The notes: generated by a model not told the origin, from the sequence alone. A stretch of DNA of 35,269 bases from Porticoccus sp. (GCA_018066715.1 JAGPWA010000013.1:1-35269), one strand, 5' to 3'; positions 1-9,451 are shown, counted from the first letter of the stretch. Made by a program: numbers and translations.

Positions 1-179
1 ATACTGTAGGTGTCCCCTGGCTCCTTACTGACCATTGATAGTTCCAGACTGGCAATCATCTGCATATTGCTGTGCAGGAAAACCGTCGGATCACCATCTT
101 TGGTACCTTCCAGTACTTCACCAAGCTCATCCTGCATTTGGTAGTGAAAGGTAACCACACTATTTTTTTCAATTTTCAT
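1..179 (-). CDS. FKBP-type peptidyl-prolyl cis-trans isomerase, SlyD-like (5' part only)
   Basis: The first 59 residues of a protein that runs off the left edge of the window. The reading frame begins at an ATG (MKIEKNSVVTFHYQMQDELG) and continues with a GEVLEGT segment and a DPTVFLH segment, the order found at the N terminus of SlyD/FkpB-type FKBP prolyl isomerases. These small cytoplasmic proteins catalyse prolyl isomerisation and often act as chaperones. The usual 'iPGLE' segment of the active-site region is replaced by IASLE here, so catalytic strength cannot be judged. It lies 49 bases downstream of the ABC ATPase gene on the same strand and may be cotranscribed. The metal-binding tail typical of true SlyD would lie outside the window. 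Confidence 0.75.
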   Translation of the reverse strand, partial: MKIEKNSVVTFHYQMQDELGEVLEGTKDGDPTVFLHSNMQMIASLELSMVSKEPGDTYS

Positions 180-228
180 TGCTGATTAAGTCCTGGTCGG
201 AAAAAAAGCGAATTATGGTATGCCGGCC

Positions 229-1041
229 TTACGCTGGCAAGACCTGATAGAAACCATTAGAGGTGGTGACCTTCAGGGACATATCAAAAAGTTGTGACAT
301 CCACTGATCTGTGAGTAATTCTTCCTTGTGACCATCGGCCACCACACGTCCACCATCCATCAACACTACCCGCTGAATCTCAGGGGGGATTTCGTGAATA
401 TGATGGGTTGCCAGCAAAATAGTTTTGCCCTGCTGCAGTAACTGACGAATAGTGTTCAGGTAGTGGTAGGTCGCATTCAGGTCGAGGCCACTGGTGGGCT
501 CGTCAAGAATAAGGTGGTCGGGGTTATGAATCAGTGCCCGCCCCAACAGACAGCGACGTTGCTGCCCTGTAGACATTTGTCGATAGCGTCGGTTAGCTAG
601 GTCCACAATACCCAACTCTTGAAGTATTTCTCGCCCACGGACCAGCTGTGGCTCGGTGACATCCTGATAATGAAATAATCCAATAGAGTTGTGAAGCCCC
701 GAAACTACCACGCCTAGGCCACTGACCTCAGGAACAAACCCCTGCTGTAAATCAGCGGATACAAGTCCTATTTTTTCTCGAAGTTCCCAGAGCACCGGAC
801 GATCCTGACCCAGTATTCTCACATAGGCGTCATCCCGCACGACCGGGTACAGCTCTCGGGACAACAGCTTCAGCAGGGTACTTTTACCCGCACCATTAGG
901 GCCAATAATAGCGGTGCTTTGCCCCTGCTCTACCGAGAGAGAAAATCCATCAAATATTTTTTTCGTCTCACGATAAACAGTCGCATTGTGAATATCAAGA
1001 AGCCTGGGATGAGGCTGGGTAGTACACTTGGTATCTTGCAT
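229..1041 (-). CDS. ABC transporter ATP-binding protein (orphan, YlmA/ModF-like)
   Basis: A single-domain ABC ATPase of 270 residues. Walker A is GPNGAGKST (residues 47-55), the signature is the non-canonical MSTGQQRR (about 156-163) in place of LSGGQ, Walker B with its catalytic glutamate is LILDEPTSGLD (177-187), and the switch histidine is in LLATHH (about 213). The architecture resembles the cytoplasmic ATPases related to B. subtilis YlmA and the halves of E. coli ModF. No permease or substrate-binding protein gene is adjacent in the window, so substrate and direction are unknown. The gene follows lipA by 65 bases and precedes the SlyD-like gene. The ATG has no strong Shine-Dalgarno sequence. 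Confidence 0.85.
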   Translation of the reverse strand: MQDTKCTTQPHPRLLDIHNATVYRETKKIFDGFSLSVEQGQSTAIIGPNGAGKSTLLKLLSRELYPVVRDDAYVRILGQDRPVLWELREKIGLVSADLQQGFVPEVSGLGVVVSGLHNSIGLFHYQDVTEPQLVRGREILQELGIVDLANRRYRQMSTGQQRRCLLGRALIHNPDHLILDEPTSGLDLNATYHYLNTIRQLLQQGKTILLATHHIHEIPPEIQRVVLMDGGRVVADGHKEELLTDQWMSQLFDMSLKVTTSNGFYQVLPA

Positions 1042-1106
1042 TCTTTAGTCTCAGGAAGTAGTCCAAATAAGTAGCCCCAGTAAGACCCTTAACTGCTTTA
1101 CTTCTT

Positions 1107-2087
1107 TTATTTCACTTCTTCGCCCATGGCCTGCTTATCCGCATGATAAGAGGATCGTACCAATGGCCCGGAGGCCACCTGAGTAAATCCGAGACTGCGA
1201 CCGTACTCGGCGTACTCGGCAAATTCATCGGGGTGCACAAAGCGATCTACCGGCAGATGATTTTTGGAGGGTTGAAGGTACTGCCCTACGGTAATCATAT
1301 CCACATCATGCTCACGAAGGTCATCAAGGGTTCGCAGTAGCTCATCTTTGGTTTCACCCAGTCCCACCATCAAACCAGACTTGGTTGGGACCTTCGGGTT
1401 GCGGCGTTTGTACTCCTGCAACAAGGTGAGTGACCACTGGTAATTGGCACCAGGGCGGGCCTCACGATACAAACGAGGAATGGTTTCCATATTGTGGTTA
1501 AACACATCAGGAGGTGTTTCAGTAAGAATATCCAGTGCGGGTTCCATACGACCACGAAAATCTGGCACTAGGACTTCTACTTGTAGATTGGGGCTGAGAA
1601 ATTTGGATTCACGGATACAATCAGCAAAGTGCTGTGCACCGCCATCACGCAGATCATCACGATCCACTGAGGTGATCACAACATAACGCAACTGCATTTC
1701 GTGAATAGCCCGCGCCAAGCTTTTGGGCTCGCCTGAATCCAACGGGTTTGGCTTTCCATGACCGACGTCGCAGAAGGGGCAACGACGGGTACAAATCTCG
1801 CCCATAATCATAAAGGTCGCGGTGCCGTGACTGAAACACTCGCTGAGATTGGGGCAAGCTGCTTCTTCGCAGACGGTGGACAATTTATTCCTACGCAGGA
1901 TATCTTTGATTTCCTGAACTTTCGGTGAGGATGAGATACGAATTCTCATCCAATCAGGCTTGCGCTGAATCTCCCTAGTTGGAATCACTTTTACCGGGAT
2001 GCGCTCCACCTTGTCGGCACTACGCAGTTTCTCACCCTGTTTGATACGGCGTGTCCGCTTGGGAGGATTGGTCTTCGAGTCTGTCAT
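1107..2087 (-). CDS. lipA: lipoyl synthase
   Basis: This radical SAM enzyme inserts two sulfurs at C6 and C8 of octanoyl groups carried on the E2 and H proteins of 2-oxoacid dehydrogenases and the glycine cleavage system. The 326 residues show the auxiliary-cluster motif C73-x4-C78-x5-C84, the radical SAM motif C99-x3-C103-x2-C106 (CTRRCPFC), and the C-terminal RSSY segment (311-314), whose serine ligates the auxiliary [4Fe-4S] cluster. The length is normal, and a basic N-terminal extension of about 45 residues precedes the conserved core. It follows lipB by 60 bases in the same direction, so octanoyl transfer and sulfur insertion are encoded together. Function is very secure. Confidence 0.97.
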   Translation of the reverse strand: MTDSKTNPPKRTRRIKQGEKLRSADKVERIPVKVIPTREIQRKPDWMRIRISSSPKVQEIKDILRRNKLSTVCEEAACPNLSECFSHGTATFMIMGEICTRRCPFCDVGHGKPNPLDSGEPKSLARAIHEMQLRYVVITSVDRDDLRDGGAQHFADCIRESKFLSPNLQVEVLVPDFRGRMEPALDILTETPPDVFNHNMETIPRLYREARPGANYQWSLTLLQEYKRRNPKVPTKSGLMVGLGETKDELLRTLDDLREHDVDMITVGQYLQPSKNHLPVDRFVHPDEFAEYAEYGRSLGFTQVASGPLVRSSYHADKQAMGEEVK

Positions 2088-2147
2088 GTATTGATATCTG
2101 TTATGTGGTTAAGTCTGCTTGTAGGTAAGTCAACTATGTATGCCCAA

Positions 2148-2852
2148 TCATTTTGAGCACAGAAGCGGGTGGTCACCCTCAACGCGATGGTCATTATACC
2201 CCAGCTTTTTAGTCAGGATATTGGCAAGGTACTCAGCCACCTCGATCAAAGACACTGGCGTGTCCAACAGGTCTTTCATTTGAGTCATCTTAACCCCTAA
2301 CCCACAGGGGTTAATCCTTGACCAAGGGCTGAGATCCATGTCGATATTAAAATTGAGCCCATGGTAGCTGCAACCACGGCGAACCCTTAACCCCAAGGAG
2401 GCAATTTTACTGCCCTTGGCTATCTCAGGACTGGTCACACTGTCATTGACTACATAGACACCCGGCGCATCAGAGCGTGGTGTAGCATTGATACCCCAAT
2501 GATCCAAGGTTTCTACTAAGGATTCCTCTATCAGGGTGACCAACTCTCTCACCCCCAACCCTAGGCGCTTCAGGTCTATTAACAGGTAACCGGTGATTTG
2601 GCCCGGACCATGATAAGTAACATGTCCACCACGATCACTTTTCACTACAGGGATATCACCTGGCGTCAGAATATATTCTTCTTTCCCCGCCTGTCCCTGG
2701 GTAAAGACAGGTTCATGTTCCAGCAACCAGATTTCGTCAGGGGTCTTGTCGTTTCGTTCGGCAGTGAGGGCTTTCATGGCCTCAAAGGTATCAAGATATT
2801 GGCGGCAGCCTAAATAGCGGACAATTAATGGTAAATCGGGGACTTGTCCCAT
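2148..2852 (-). CDS. lipB: lipoyl(octanoyl) transferase
   Basis: LipB moves octanoyl groups from acyl carrier protein to lipoyl domains, making the substrate for LipA. The 234-residue protein has the family block [12 protein letters not shown] (74-85), the catalytic lysine K149 in [14 protein letters not shown], and the catalytic cysteine C183 in INPCGLGVK, so the Cys/Lys dyad is intact. The start ATG at 2852 lies 9 bases downstream of the ybeD stop, suggesting cotranscription from the dacA side. The gene order ybeD-lipB-lipA is conserved widely in gammaproteobacteria and supports the assignment. Confidence 0.97.
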   Translation of the reverse strand: MGQVPDLPLIVRYLGCRQYLDTFEAMKALTAERNDKTPDEIWLLEHEPVFTQGQAGKEEYILTPGDIPVVKSDRGGHVTYHGPGQITGYLLIDLKRLGLGVRELVTLIEESLVETLDHWGINATPRSDAPGVYVVNDSVTSPEIAKGSKIASLGLRVRRGCSYHGLNFNIDMDLSPWSRINPCGLGVKMTQMKDLLDTPVSLIEVAEYLANILTKKLGYNDHRVEGDHPLLCSK

Positions 2853-2861
2853 ACCGGTAGC

Positions 2862-3131
2862 TTACAAAACCATTTGGACCAGAGGGCTAACCTTCAGGTC
2901 ATCAAATAGCGCCTGTAACTGGCTCTCACCAGTGGCCGTAATGGTGACAGTGATGGCCTGAAAGGTACCATTGCGACTATCCCGCACAGTAATTTGAGCT
3001 TGATCAAAACCAGGGGCATGGCACTCCATGACCTCTATCACCAGAGTGTGTAGCTCAGCCCCCGCCTTGCCCAACACCTTAACGGGGTAGTCACAGGGAA
3101 ATTCAATCTTGGGGGCTTCAGGGTCACTCAT
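2862..3131 (-). CDS. ybeD: YbeD/DUF493 family small regulatory-fold protein
   Basis: An 89-residue protein of the YbeD (DUF493) family. E. coli YbeD has an ACT-like alpha/beta fold and no firmly established function. The segments FPCDYPVKVLGKAG near the N terminus and NGTFQAITVTITATGESQLQALFDDL toward the end follow the family pattern. Its ATG overlaps the dacA stop by one base (TAATG at 3129-3133), which points to translational coupling. It sits between dacA and lipB, exactly as in E. coli and Pseudomonas, and the symbol is based on that position as well as on sequence. A regulatory role near lipoylation or cell-wall genes is only inferred from context. Confidence 0.88.
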   Translation of the reverse strand: MSDPEAPKIEFPCDYPVKVLGKAGAELHTLVIEVMECHAPGFDQAQITVRDSRNGTFQAITVTITATGESQLQALFDDLKVSPLVQMVL

Positions 3132-4288
3132 TAGTTAAACAGTCCATAGAAAAACTTTGATATGGCATCCCACAGACGAGCAAAAAAACCAGCCTCTTCT
3201 ATGGGGTGATCAGCAACCAAGGGTAAATCAAGCAGCTGTTCTCCCTCATAGCTCACAGACAACCGACCCAATTCCTGGTTCTCAGTTAATGGTGCTTCGA
3301 TGGTCTCATCTATCAGGATTTTGGCGTCCAGCTCATCCTTAGCACCACGAGGAATCGTCACATACACATCCTCGGGTACAACTAAGTTGACACTGTCCTC
3401 AACACCGTACCAAACCCGGACATTTTCCTGAATAGTATCACCAGCAGAATAGACCTTACCGGTTTCGAAATAACGAAACCCAAAGGCCAGTAATTTTTGT
3501 GCTTCTCTCGCCCTGGCCTCATCACTGCTGGTACCCATAACCACAGAAATAAGCCGCATCCCTTTACGTACAGCTGAAGCAACCAAACAATAACCCGCTG
3601 CTTCTGTGTGGCCCGTTTTAAGGCCATCCACAGAACTATCACGCCACAACAAACGGTTGCGGTTGGGCTGATTGATACTGTTGTACTCAAAATATTTTTC
3701 TGAGTAGATACCGTAGTGCTTGGGGTAATCCTGAATCAAAGCACGTGCTAATAACGATAGATCTCGTGCTGTTGTCAGGTGACCCTCTGCTGGCCAACCA
3801 GTAGCGTTATGATAGTTAGTGCCCACCATACCCAATAAGGTCGCCTGCTGGTTCATTACATCAGCAAATGCACCCTCACTACCCGCCAGGTATTCAGCTA
3901 AGGCCACAGAGGCATCATTACCAGACTGAATAACAACACCGCGCAATAAATCGATCAAAGGTACTTTGGTACCTTCGCGAACAAACATTTTTGAGCCACC
4001 CATCTTCCAGGCAGCCACACTAATAGGCACTTGGTCCTGTTCGCTGACTTTTCCGCTATGAAGCTCACTGGCAACAATATAACTGGTCATCATTTTGGTG
4101 AGGCTTGCTGGCGGTAATTGCTCGTCAGCATTGTGCTCCACCAGAACTTTTCCAGTGTTGGCATCCATCAAAATCCAGGCACTGGCAGCCAGTTGGGGTG
4201 GTGCTGGAATGAGAACCTTGGCGTGAGTCACTGAGGCTCCGACCAACAGGATCAGCAGTGCGCCAGCAGAAAGAATTTTTTTCAGCAT
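3131..4288 (-). CDS. dacA: D-alanyl-D-alanine carboxypeptidase (PBP5/6 family)
   Basis: A periplasmic DD-carboxypeptidase that trims the terminal D-Ala from pentapeptides of peptidoglycan. A signal peptide is visible at residues 1-23, ending THA/K. All three penicillin-binding motifs are present: S62-LT-K65, S122-G-N124 and K224-T-G226. The C-terminal end (about 365-385, FFARLWDAISKFFYGLFN) is an amphipathic helix of the kind that anchors PBP5 to the outer face of the inner membrane. The length of 385 is normal for the family. The gene follows rlpA after a 134-base gap and overlaps ybeD by one base. It could equally be named dacC in Pseudomonas-style nomenclature. Confidence 0.95.
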   Translation of the reverse strand: MLKKILSAGALLILLVGASVTHAKVLIPAPPQLAASAWILMDANTGKVLVEHNADEQLPPASLTKMMTSYIVASELHSGKVSEQDQVPISVAAWKMGGSKMFVREGTKVPLIDLLRGVVIQSGNDASVALAEYLAGSEGAFADVMNQQATLLGMVGTNYHNATGWPAEGHLTTARDLSLLARALIQDYPKHYGIYSEKYFEYNSINQPNRNRLLWRDSSVDGLKTGHTEAAGYCLVASAVRKGMRLISVVMGTSSDEARAREAQKLLAFGFRYFETGKVYSAGDTIQENVRVWYGVEDSVNLVVPEDVYVTIPRGAKDELDAKILIDETIEAPLTENQELGRLSVSYEGEQLLDLPLVADHPIEEAGFFARLWDAISKFFYGLFN

Positions 4289-4387
4289 AATGAACCGATT
4301 TTTCTCATGAGTTGATGACGATGAATTAATGGTTGTTAACTAATAACTAATGGTAACTAAAACAAAAGTACCTAATAGAAAAGGCAA

Positions 4388-4396
4388 ATTCTAACA
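4388..4396 (-). promoter_or_regulatory. candidate extended -10 promoter for dacA
   Basis: On the minus strand this reads TGTTAGAAT, an extended -10 element (TGn plus a hexamer matching TATAAT at five of six positions), about 100 bases upstream of the dacA ATG in an AT-rich gap of 134 bases. No convincing -35 hexamer is visible. It would allow dacA-ybeD-lipB-lipA to be expressed apart from rlpA. The assignment rests on pattern only. Confidence 0.3.
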
Positions 4397-4422
4397 TGCC
4401 CCTACCACCCTTTCAGGTAAAG

Positions 4423-5322
4423 TTACTCATAGACCACAAACGGGCTTAGATTCTCCGATTGCTTGAGTAAATCACGAAGGTCAAATAGTTTCAGTTGATC
4501 ATTCACGGGCCCCACCAATACTTTATACAGAGGCTGGGGCTCTTGAAGTTGACGCACTACCACAGGATATTCTGATACTCCCTGAAGGCGTTCCGATAAA
4601 TCAGCTGCTGCAACCTGGCTACTAAATGCACCCACCTGAAGATATTGATTACCTGACTTTCCAGCCGCTGGCTGTTTTCCTGTGGTGACCAAAGGCGCTT
4701 CATTCATGGCCGCCTCATTGATGCGCGGTTGTTCTACGGTATTTTTTTGGTAATCACTGGGGTCAATCGCGACCACTTCAACGGTAGCAGTACCCTTCGC
4801 TGAATAGTCCAATTTTTTGGCCGCAGCATAAGAAAGATCGATAATCCGTGCCCCATGAAAAGGCCCACGGTCATTGACTCGTACAATAACACTTCGATTA
4901 TTTGCCAAATTGGTCACGCTAACATAGCTGGGAATTGGCAGGGTTTTATGGGCCGCCGTCATACCGTACATGCTATAAATTTCACCATTGGAGGTTTTAC
5001 GACCATGAAACTTATTACCATACCAAGAAGCTACTCCACGCTCTTTATAGCCACGACTGGTAGGCAATAGTTCGTAGGTCTTACCCAGCACCGTATAGGG
5101 GCTCTTGTTGCCCGCCTTGGTAATAGGTTCTATCTTGGGCACTGCATCCGGAAGGCTACTGACATCGATATCCTTAGGCGGGGGGCCATCACCATAACCA
5201 TAGCCTCCACCACTACTGCCACTGCCTCCACTGCTACTCGCAGTGCCGCCACAACCATGCAGCAGTAGCGCTGACACCAACAACAGCCCATTCAGAACAA
5301 TACGGATATTGAATACCCTCAT
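4423..5322 (-). CDS. rlpA: septal ring lipoprotein / lytic transglycosylase RlpA
   Basis: An outer-membrane lipoprotein of 299 residues. The lipobox is LLHGC with the modified cysteine at residue 24, followed by a Gly/Ser-rich linker (25-50). A double-psi beta-barrel domain follows (about 95-185) with the family motifs GVASWYGNKFHGRKTSNGE and NDRGPFHGARIIDLS. The C terminus (about 223-299) is a SPOR domain that binds denuded glycan at division sites. In Pseudomonas, RlpA is a lytic transglycosylase acting on such glycan strands. The ATG overlaps the mltB stop by one base (TAATG), so the two are translationally coupled. Confidence 0.95.
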   Translation of the reverse strand: MRVFNIRIVLNGLLLVSALLLHGCGGTASSSGGSGSSGGGYGYGDGPPPKDIDVSSLPDAVPKIEPITKAGNKSPYTVLGKTYELLPTSRGYKERGVASWYGNKFHGRKTSNGEIYSMYGMTAAHKTLPIPSYVSVTNLANNRSVIVRVNDRGPFHGARIIDLSYAAAKKLDYSAKGTATVEVVAIDPSDYQKNTVEQPRINEAAMNEAPLVTTGKQPAAGKSGNQYLQVGAFSSQVAAADLSERLQGVSEYPVVVRQLQEPQPLYKVLVGPVNDQLKLFDLRDLLKQSENLSPFVVYE

Positions 5323-6305
5323 TACTCAGCTAACTCATCACCCACACGCTCTAGGATAAGCTGGCTCAGGTCATGTACCGCCATCGCATAGAGGCGACTG
5401 TGGTTATAACGGGTAATCACATAAAAGTTGTTTAGCCCCAGCCAGAACTCTTCACCTCGTTTACCATTCAAAAGCATCGGGAGTGCCTTTAGGTCGCCAG
5501 GTAATGGCTTAGTTGGGGTAAAGCCCATAACGGCTAATTCATCGAGTGTCTTTTCCAGCTTAAGTTGATTCAACCAAGTGGTATCGTAACCCTCTGTTGC
5601 ATGGGCTTGAATCACTACGTCTTTGCCAAGTTGCCAACCATGCTTGGAAAAATAATTGGCCACACTACCAATTGCATCCGTGGTGTTATTCCAGATATCC
5701 GCAAAACCATCACCATCGAAGTCCACGGCAAAACTACGATAACTGCTTGGGATGAACTGACCATAACCCATCGCCCCAGCGTAGGAGCCGGTCAAGCCTA
5801 GTGGAGCTTGGTTCTGCTCCCTGGCCAACAGTAGAAACTGCTCAAGCTGCTTGGTGAAGAAAGCACTTCGTTTTGGGTAGTCAAATGACAGTGTCGCCAA
5901 GGCATCGATGACACGATAACTGCCTTTAATGCGCCCATAGAATGTTTCCACACCAATAATGGCCACAATAACTTCCGGTGCCACACCATATTCTTTGGAT
6001 GCACGCTTAAGCGCATCACGATTTTCAAGCCAGAAGTTAACGCCCTGATCGATACGCTTCTCCTGGATAAATATTTTCCGATAATCCTTCCAGGGCTTAA
6101 CCCTTTCTGCAGGGCGTGTCATCGCATCTATGATGGACTGCTTCTTGGTTGCTTCGACGAGTAGTGCCTCTATTTCAGCACGATCGAACCCGTGCTCTGA
6201 CACCATTCGATCCGCAAAAACTTTGGCATCTGGATGCTGTAAATAGTCAGCACTGGCTGACAGCGAGAACAGCACCCCGGCAATGATCGTTAATATCTGT
6301 TTCAT
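5322..6305 (-). CDS. mltB: lytic murein transglycosylase B, soluble periplasmic form
   Basis: This enzyme cleaves the glycan backbone to give 1,6-anhydro-MurNAc ends. The catalytic glutamate is E120 in IIGVETFYG, followed by the family blocks GAMGYGQFIPSSYR and DFDGDGFADIWNN (about 180-215). Residues 1-19 form an ordinary signal peptide ending SASA/D; there is no lipobox cysteine, so unlike the E. coli MltB lipoprotein this one should be soluble in the periplasm, as with the SltB forms of Pseudomonas. It lies 40 bases downstream of rodA and shares one base with rlpA. At 327 residues it has normal length. Confidence 0.94.
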   Translation of the reverse strand: MKQILTIIAGVLFSLSASADYLQHPDAKVFADRMVSEHGFDRAEIEALLVEATKKQSIIDAMTRPAERVKPWKDYRKIFIQEKRIDQGVNFWLENRDALKRASKEYGVAPEVIVAIIGVETFYGRIKGSYRVIDALATLSFDYPKRSAFFTKQLEQFLLLAREQNQAPLGLTGSYAGAMGYGQFIPSSYRSFAVDFDGDGFADIWNNTTDAIGSVANYFSKHGWQLGKDVVIQAHATEGYDTTWLNQLKLEKTLDELAVMGFTPTKPLPGDLKALPMLLNGKRGEEFWLGLNNFYVITRYNHSRLYAMAVHDLSQLILERVGDELAE

Positions 6306-6345
6306 AACATACCTATTCTGGAAACTATGACCTATTTACTTCACC

Positions 6346-7488
6346 CTAAATAGAGCGCTTCCTCTCAGTGCTAATGGACATCAGCATACCAAACCCCAGC
6401 ATCAGGGTCACAATTGAGGTACCCCCATAGCTTACTAAGGGTAATGGCACCCCAACCACGGGTAGAATACCGGACACCATACCCATATTCACGAAAATAT
6501 AGACAAAGAATGTCAGTGTAATACTCCCTGCGAGCAATCGGCCAAACATACTCTGTGCTCTCAAGCAGATAATGACACAGCGAATGATAATCAGTAGAAA
6601 CAACCCTACCAGTAGGGTGACACCAATCAACCCGAACTCCTCTGCGAATACCGCAATGATAAAATCCGTATGACTTTCTGGTAGAAAATCCAGCTGTGAC
6701 TGGGTTCCTTGCATCCAACCCTTGCCATGAATACCGCCAGAGCCAATAGCAATCGTGGATTGAATAATATTCCAACCAGAACCAAGCTTGTCTGCTTCAG
6801 GATTGAACATGGTCAAAATCCGCTGCTTTTGGTAATCGTGCAAGACATAAAACCACATCAACGGTAGAACAACCGTGGCTGCCAGACCTGCAAACCCCAA
6901 ATAACGCTTGGGTAATCCCGCCAGAAAAAGTACAAAGAACCCGGAAATACCGATGAGAATGGCTGTCCCCAGATCAGGCTGTAACACGACAAGTACCGGC
7001 GGCACACCAATAAAGATCAGCGCAAAAAACACATGTTTAAAGTTTGGCGGCAATGCTCGTTTACCCAGGTACTGCGCAAGCATCAGCGGAACAGCAATCT
7101 TAAGTATTTCTGAAGGCTGAAAGCGGAAACCACCTATTTCCAGCCAGCGCTGTGCGCCCTTGGCACCCACCCCAAAAAACAACACGCCAACGAGCAACAA
7201 TACGCCTCCTAAATAAGGCAGCGCCCCCCACCTTTCCAGAATCCGTGGTGGTATCTGTGCTGTCACCAGCATGACCACCAGCCCCACGCCATAGTAGACC
7301 AGCTGGCGGTTAACATAGTGTGCGCTCTGACCACTGGCACTGTAGAGCACAAACAAACCCACACCAGCCAACAGCACCAGCAGAACCAGAAGGGGGAAAT
7401 CCATGTGAAGTTTTTGCCACTGACTGGGGGCACCATAGATGGCAGAACCACCGGACCCCATATGCCGAACAAAATCACTCCGACTCAT
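6346..7488 (-). CDS. rodA: rod shape-determining protein RodA, SEDS peptidoglycan glycosyltransferase
   Basis: RodA is the SEDS-family glycan polymerase of the elongasome, paired with PBP2. The polytopic protein has about ten hydrophobic segments and the SEDS signatures QPDLGTAILI in the middle and LPVVGVPLPLVSYGGTS near the C terminus. An upstream in-frame ATG exists at 7533, but I chose the ATG at 7488 (MSRSDFVRHMG, 380 residues) because AAGGAG lies six bases before it. That start overlaps the end of mrdA by 14 bases, fitting translational coupling of the polymerase and its transpeptidase partner. It is also called mrdB in E. coli. Confidence 0.96.
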   Translation of the reverse strand: MSRSDFVRHMGSGGSAIYGAPSQWQKLHMDFPLLVLLVLLAGVGLFVLYSASGQSAHYVNRQLVYYGVGLVVMLVTAQIPPRILERWGALPYLGGVLLLVGVLFFGVGAKGAQRWLEIGGFRFQPSEILKIAVPLMLAQYLGKRALPPNFKHVFFALIFIGVPPVLVVLQPDLGTAILIGISGFFVLFLAGLPKRYLGFAGLAATVVLPLMWFYVLHDYQKQRILTMFNPEADKLGSGWNIIQSTIAIGSGGIHGKGWMQGTQSQLDFLPESHTDFIIAVFAEEFGLIGVTLLVGLFLLIIIRCVIICLRAQSMFGRLLAGSITLTFFVYIFVNMGMVSGILPVVGVPLPLVSYGGTSIVTLMLGFGMLMSISTERKRSI

Positions 7489-9328
7489 CGGCAACTCCTT
7501 CTGGCTCAGGGTAATATTCCATAAAGGCATCAATCACTTTTCGTGCCACCGGCGCCGCCGCTGAGCTACCGTGTTCTCCGTTTTCTATAATGACCGATAC
7601 TGCAATTCTCGGGTTTTCAACTGGAGCAAAGGCAATAAATAAGGCATGGTCTCGATTTCGCTTTGCCACCATTTCGACATCGTATTCTTCGTCCTGCTTC
7701 ATACCTATGACCTGAGCCGTTCCCGTTTTTCCAGCCATATGATAGTTAAGCCCTCGATTGATACCTTGGGCGGTCCCCCGACGGTTATGAACCACATCTT
7801 GCATCGCCTGGTGAATATAATTCCAGTGGCTATCGGTTGCCTGGATTCTTCCTGCAGGAGGAGACACCGCATGCTGTTTTCTAACCAACTGAGGAGACCG
7901 CATTTCACCACGACTCGCCATTCTTGCTGTTGCCACCGCCAGCTGCATGGGTGTTGCCAAGGTAAACCCCTGACCTATGCTGGTGTTTACCGTATCCCCC
8001 GGGTACCAGGCTAAGCCCTTGGCACCCCTCTTCCATGCTCTTGACGGCATGATACCAGCCCGTTCTGTTGGCATATCAATGCCCGTTTTACGACCCAGTC
8101 CAAATCGTGTGCCGTATATTGAGAGCGTGTCGATAGTCATTCGCACACCCACATCGTAGAAAAAGGTATCACAGGATTGGACAATGGCATCACGCAAATA
8201 GATTTTGTTGCCATGCCCACCTTTCTTCCAATCCCGGTACTTTCGCTCTTCATTTTTTAACTGATAGAAACCGGGGTCATAGATTCGATGATCACTATTA
8301 ATAGTGCCGCTTTCCAATGCTGCCAAGCCATACAAAGGTTTAACCGTAGACCCGGGTGGATACTGCCCCTGTAACACCCGGTCAAACAGCGGCCGGTCGG
8401 GGGAATTGAGCAGCGCATCATAATTATCAAAACTAATCCCAGTGACGAACTCATTGGTATCAAAGGTGGGGGCGCTCCCCATAGCAAGAACACCACCCGA
8501 TGCAATTTCTATGGCAACGACCGCACCACGCTCTTCACCTAATGCCTCATAAATAACATGCTGAAGACGACTGTCCAGATAGAGGTGAAGATCCTTACCG
8601 GGTACGGGGTCTGTTCGCTCTAAATGCCGCATGACACGACCACGAGCATTAGTCTCTACAGTCTGGTAACCCACCTCACCCAGTAACTCACCTTCATAAT
8701 ATTTCTCAAGTCCTGTTTTTCCCACCACAAGGGTGCCGCTGTAACGAACAGGGTCTAACTCTTGAATTTCCTGATCATTAATTCGGCCTACATAACCCAG
8801 AACATGAGCCAACTCTTTCCCGAAAGGATAGTTCCGCAACAGCTGGACCGTCACCTCCACGCCCGGTAGATGGTATTCATTTACCGCCAATATCCCTTGT
8901 TCCCGCTCACTCAAATCGAGGCGCAAGGGTACTGGCTCATAGGGGCGACGACGACGTTTAAGTTGTTTATAAAAACGTTCTCTCTGAGTATCAGAGATTC
9001 CGATCAACCCCTCCACCTCGTCAAGAAGCGCTTCCAGATCATTGGCCCTCTCAGCCACGATGGACAAATTAAAACTGGGCCGGTTATCTGCCAGCAATAC
9101 GCCGTTGCGATCAAAAATTAATCCTCGGGTAGGCGGGGCTGGCTCCACCAGCACTCTATTACGGTCAGAGAGAGTGACAAAACCCTCATGGCGAGCCACC
9201 TGCAAATGGTAATACCGCCACACCAGCACGCCAGACAGCAACACAACGACCAATACCGCGAATAACAAGCGGGCAACAAACAGCCGGGTTTCGAGCAGGG
9301 GGTTTTTTAAGGCGTGGTCATCGTTCAT
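7475..9328 (-). CDS. mrdA: penicillin-binding protein 2, peptidoglycan DD-transpeptidase
   Basis: PBP2 cross-links new lateral-wall peptidoglycan in the elongasome with RodA. The frame is open up to a TTG at 9367, but the ATG at 9328 (MNDDHALKNPLLETRLF, 617 residues) gives the usual short cytoplasmic tail before the single membrane anchor (about 18-40). The pedestal domain contains the PTRGLIFDRNG block (66-75). The transpeptidase domain has the acylated serine in S327-TV-K330, the SCD motif near 385, and KTGTAQV in the C-terminal third. It is the first gene of the mrdA-rodA-mltB-rlpA-dacA run. The usual upstream neighbours of other genomes (nadD, rsfS, rlmH) are absent here. Confidence 0.96.
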   Translation of the reverse strand: MNDDHALKNPLLETRLFVARLLFAVLVVVLLSGVLVWRYYHLQVARHEGFVTLSDRNRVLVEPAPPTRGLIFDRNGVLLADNRPSFNLSIVAERANDLEALLDEVEGLIGISDTQRERFYKQLKRRRRPYEPVPLRLDLSEREQGILAVNEYHLPGVEVTVQLLRNYPFGKELAHVLGYVGRINDQEIQELDPVRYSGTLVVGKTGLEKYYEGELLGEVGYQTVETNARGRVMRHLERTDPVPGKDLHLYLDSRLQHVIYEALGEERGAVVAIEIASGGVLAMGSAPTFDTNEFVTGISFDNYDALLNSPDRPLFDRVLQGQYPPGSTVKPLYGLAALESGTINSDHRIYDPGFYQLKNEERKYRDWKKGGHGNKIYLRDAIVQSCDTFFYDVGVRMTIDTLSIYGTRFGLGRKTGIDMPTERAGIMPSRAWKRGAKGLAWYPGDTVNTSIGQGFTLATPMQLAVATARMASRGEMRSPQLVRKQHAVSPPAGRIQATDSHWNYIHQAMQDVVHNRRGTAQGINRGLNYHMAGKTGTAQVIGMKQDEEYDVEMVAKRNRDHALFIAFAPVENPRIAVSVIIENGEHGSSAAAPVARKVIDAFMEYYPEPEGVADESE

Positions 9329-9451
9329 GGAAAAGGATTGTAACTGCAAGCAGCCCTGTTTCACCAAAGGATTCCATCACACTGCCTCTATTGACAAAAA
9401 ATCCTGCTGGTTCAATGGTCAGGTGACTGACATAAAAAAAGTCACGCCCAT

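Noticed and set aside
7489-7533. N-terminal extension of RodA from the ATG at 7533
   Set aside because: The ATG at 7488 has AAGGAG at the right distance, while the upstream start lies deep within mrdA without such a site.
9329-9367. N-terminal extension of PBP2 from a TTG at 9367
   Set aside because: The added 13 residues are not part of the family pattern, and the ATG at 9328 gives the usual short tail before the membrane anchor.
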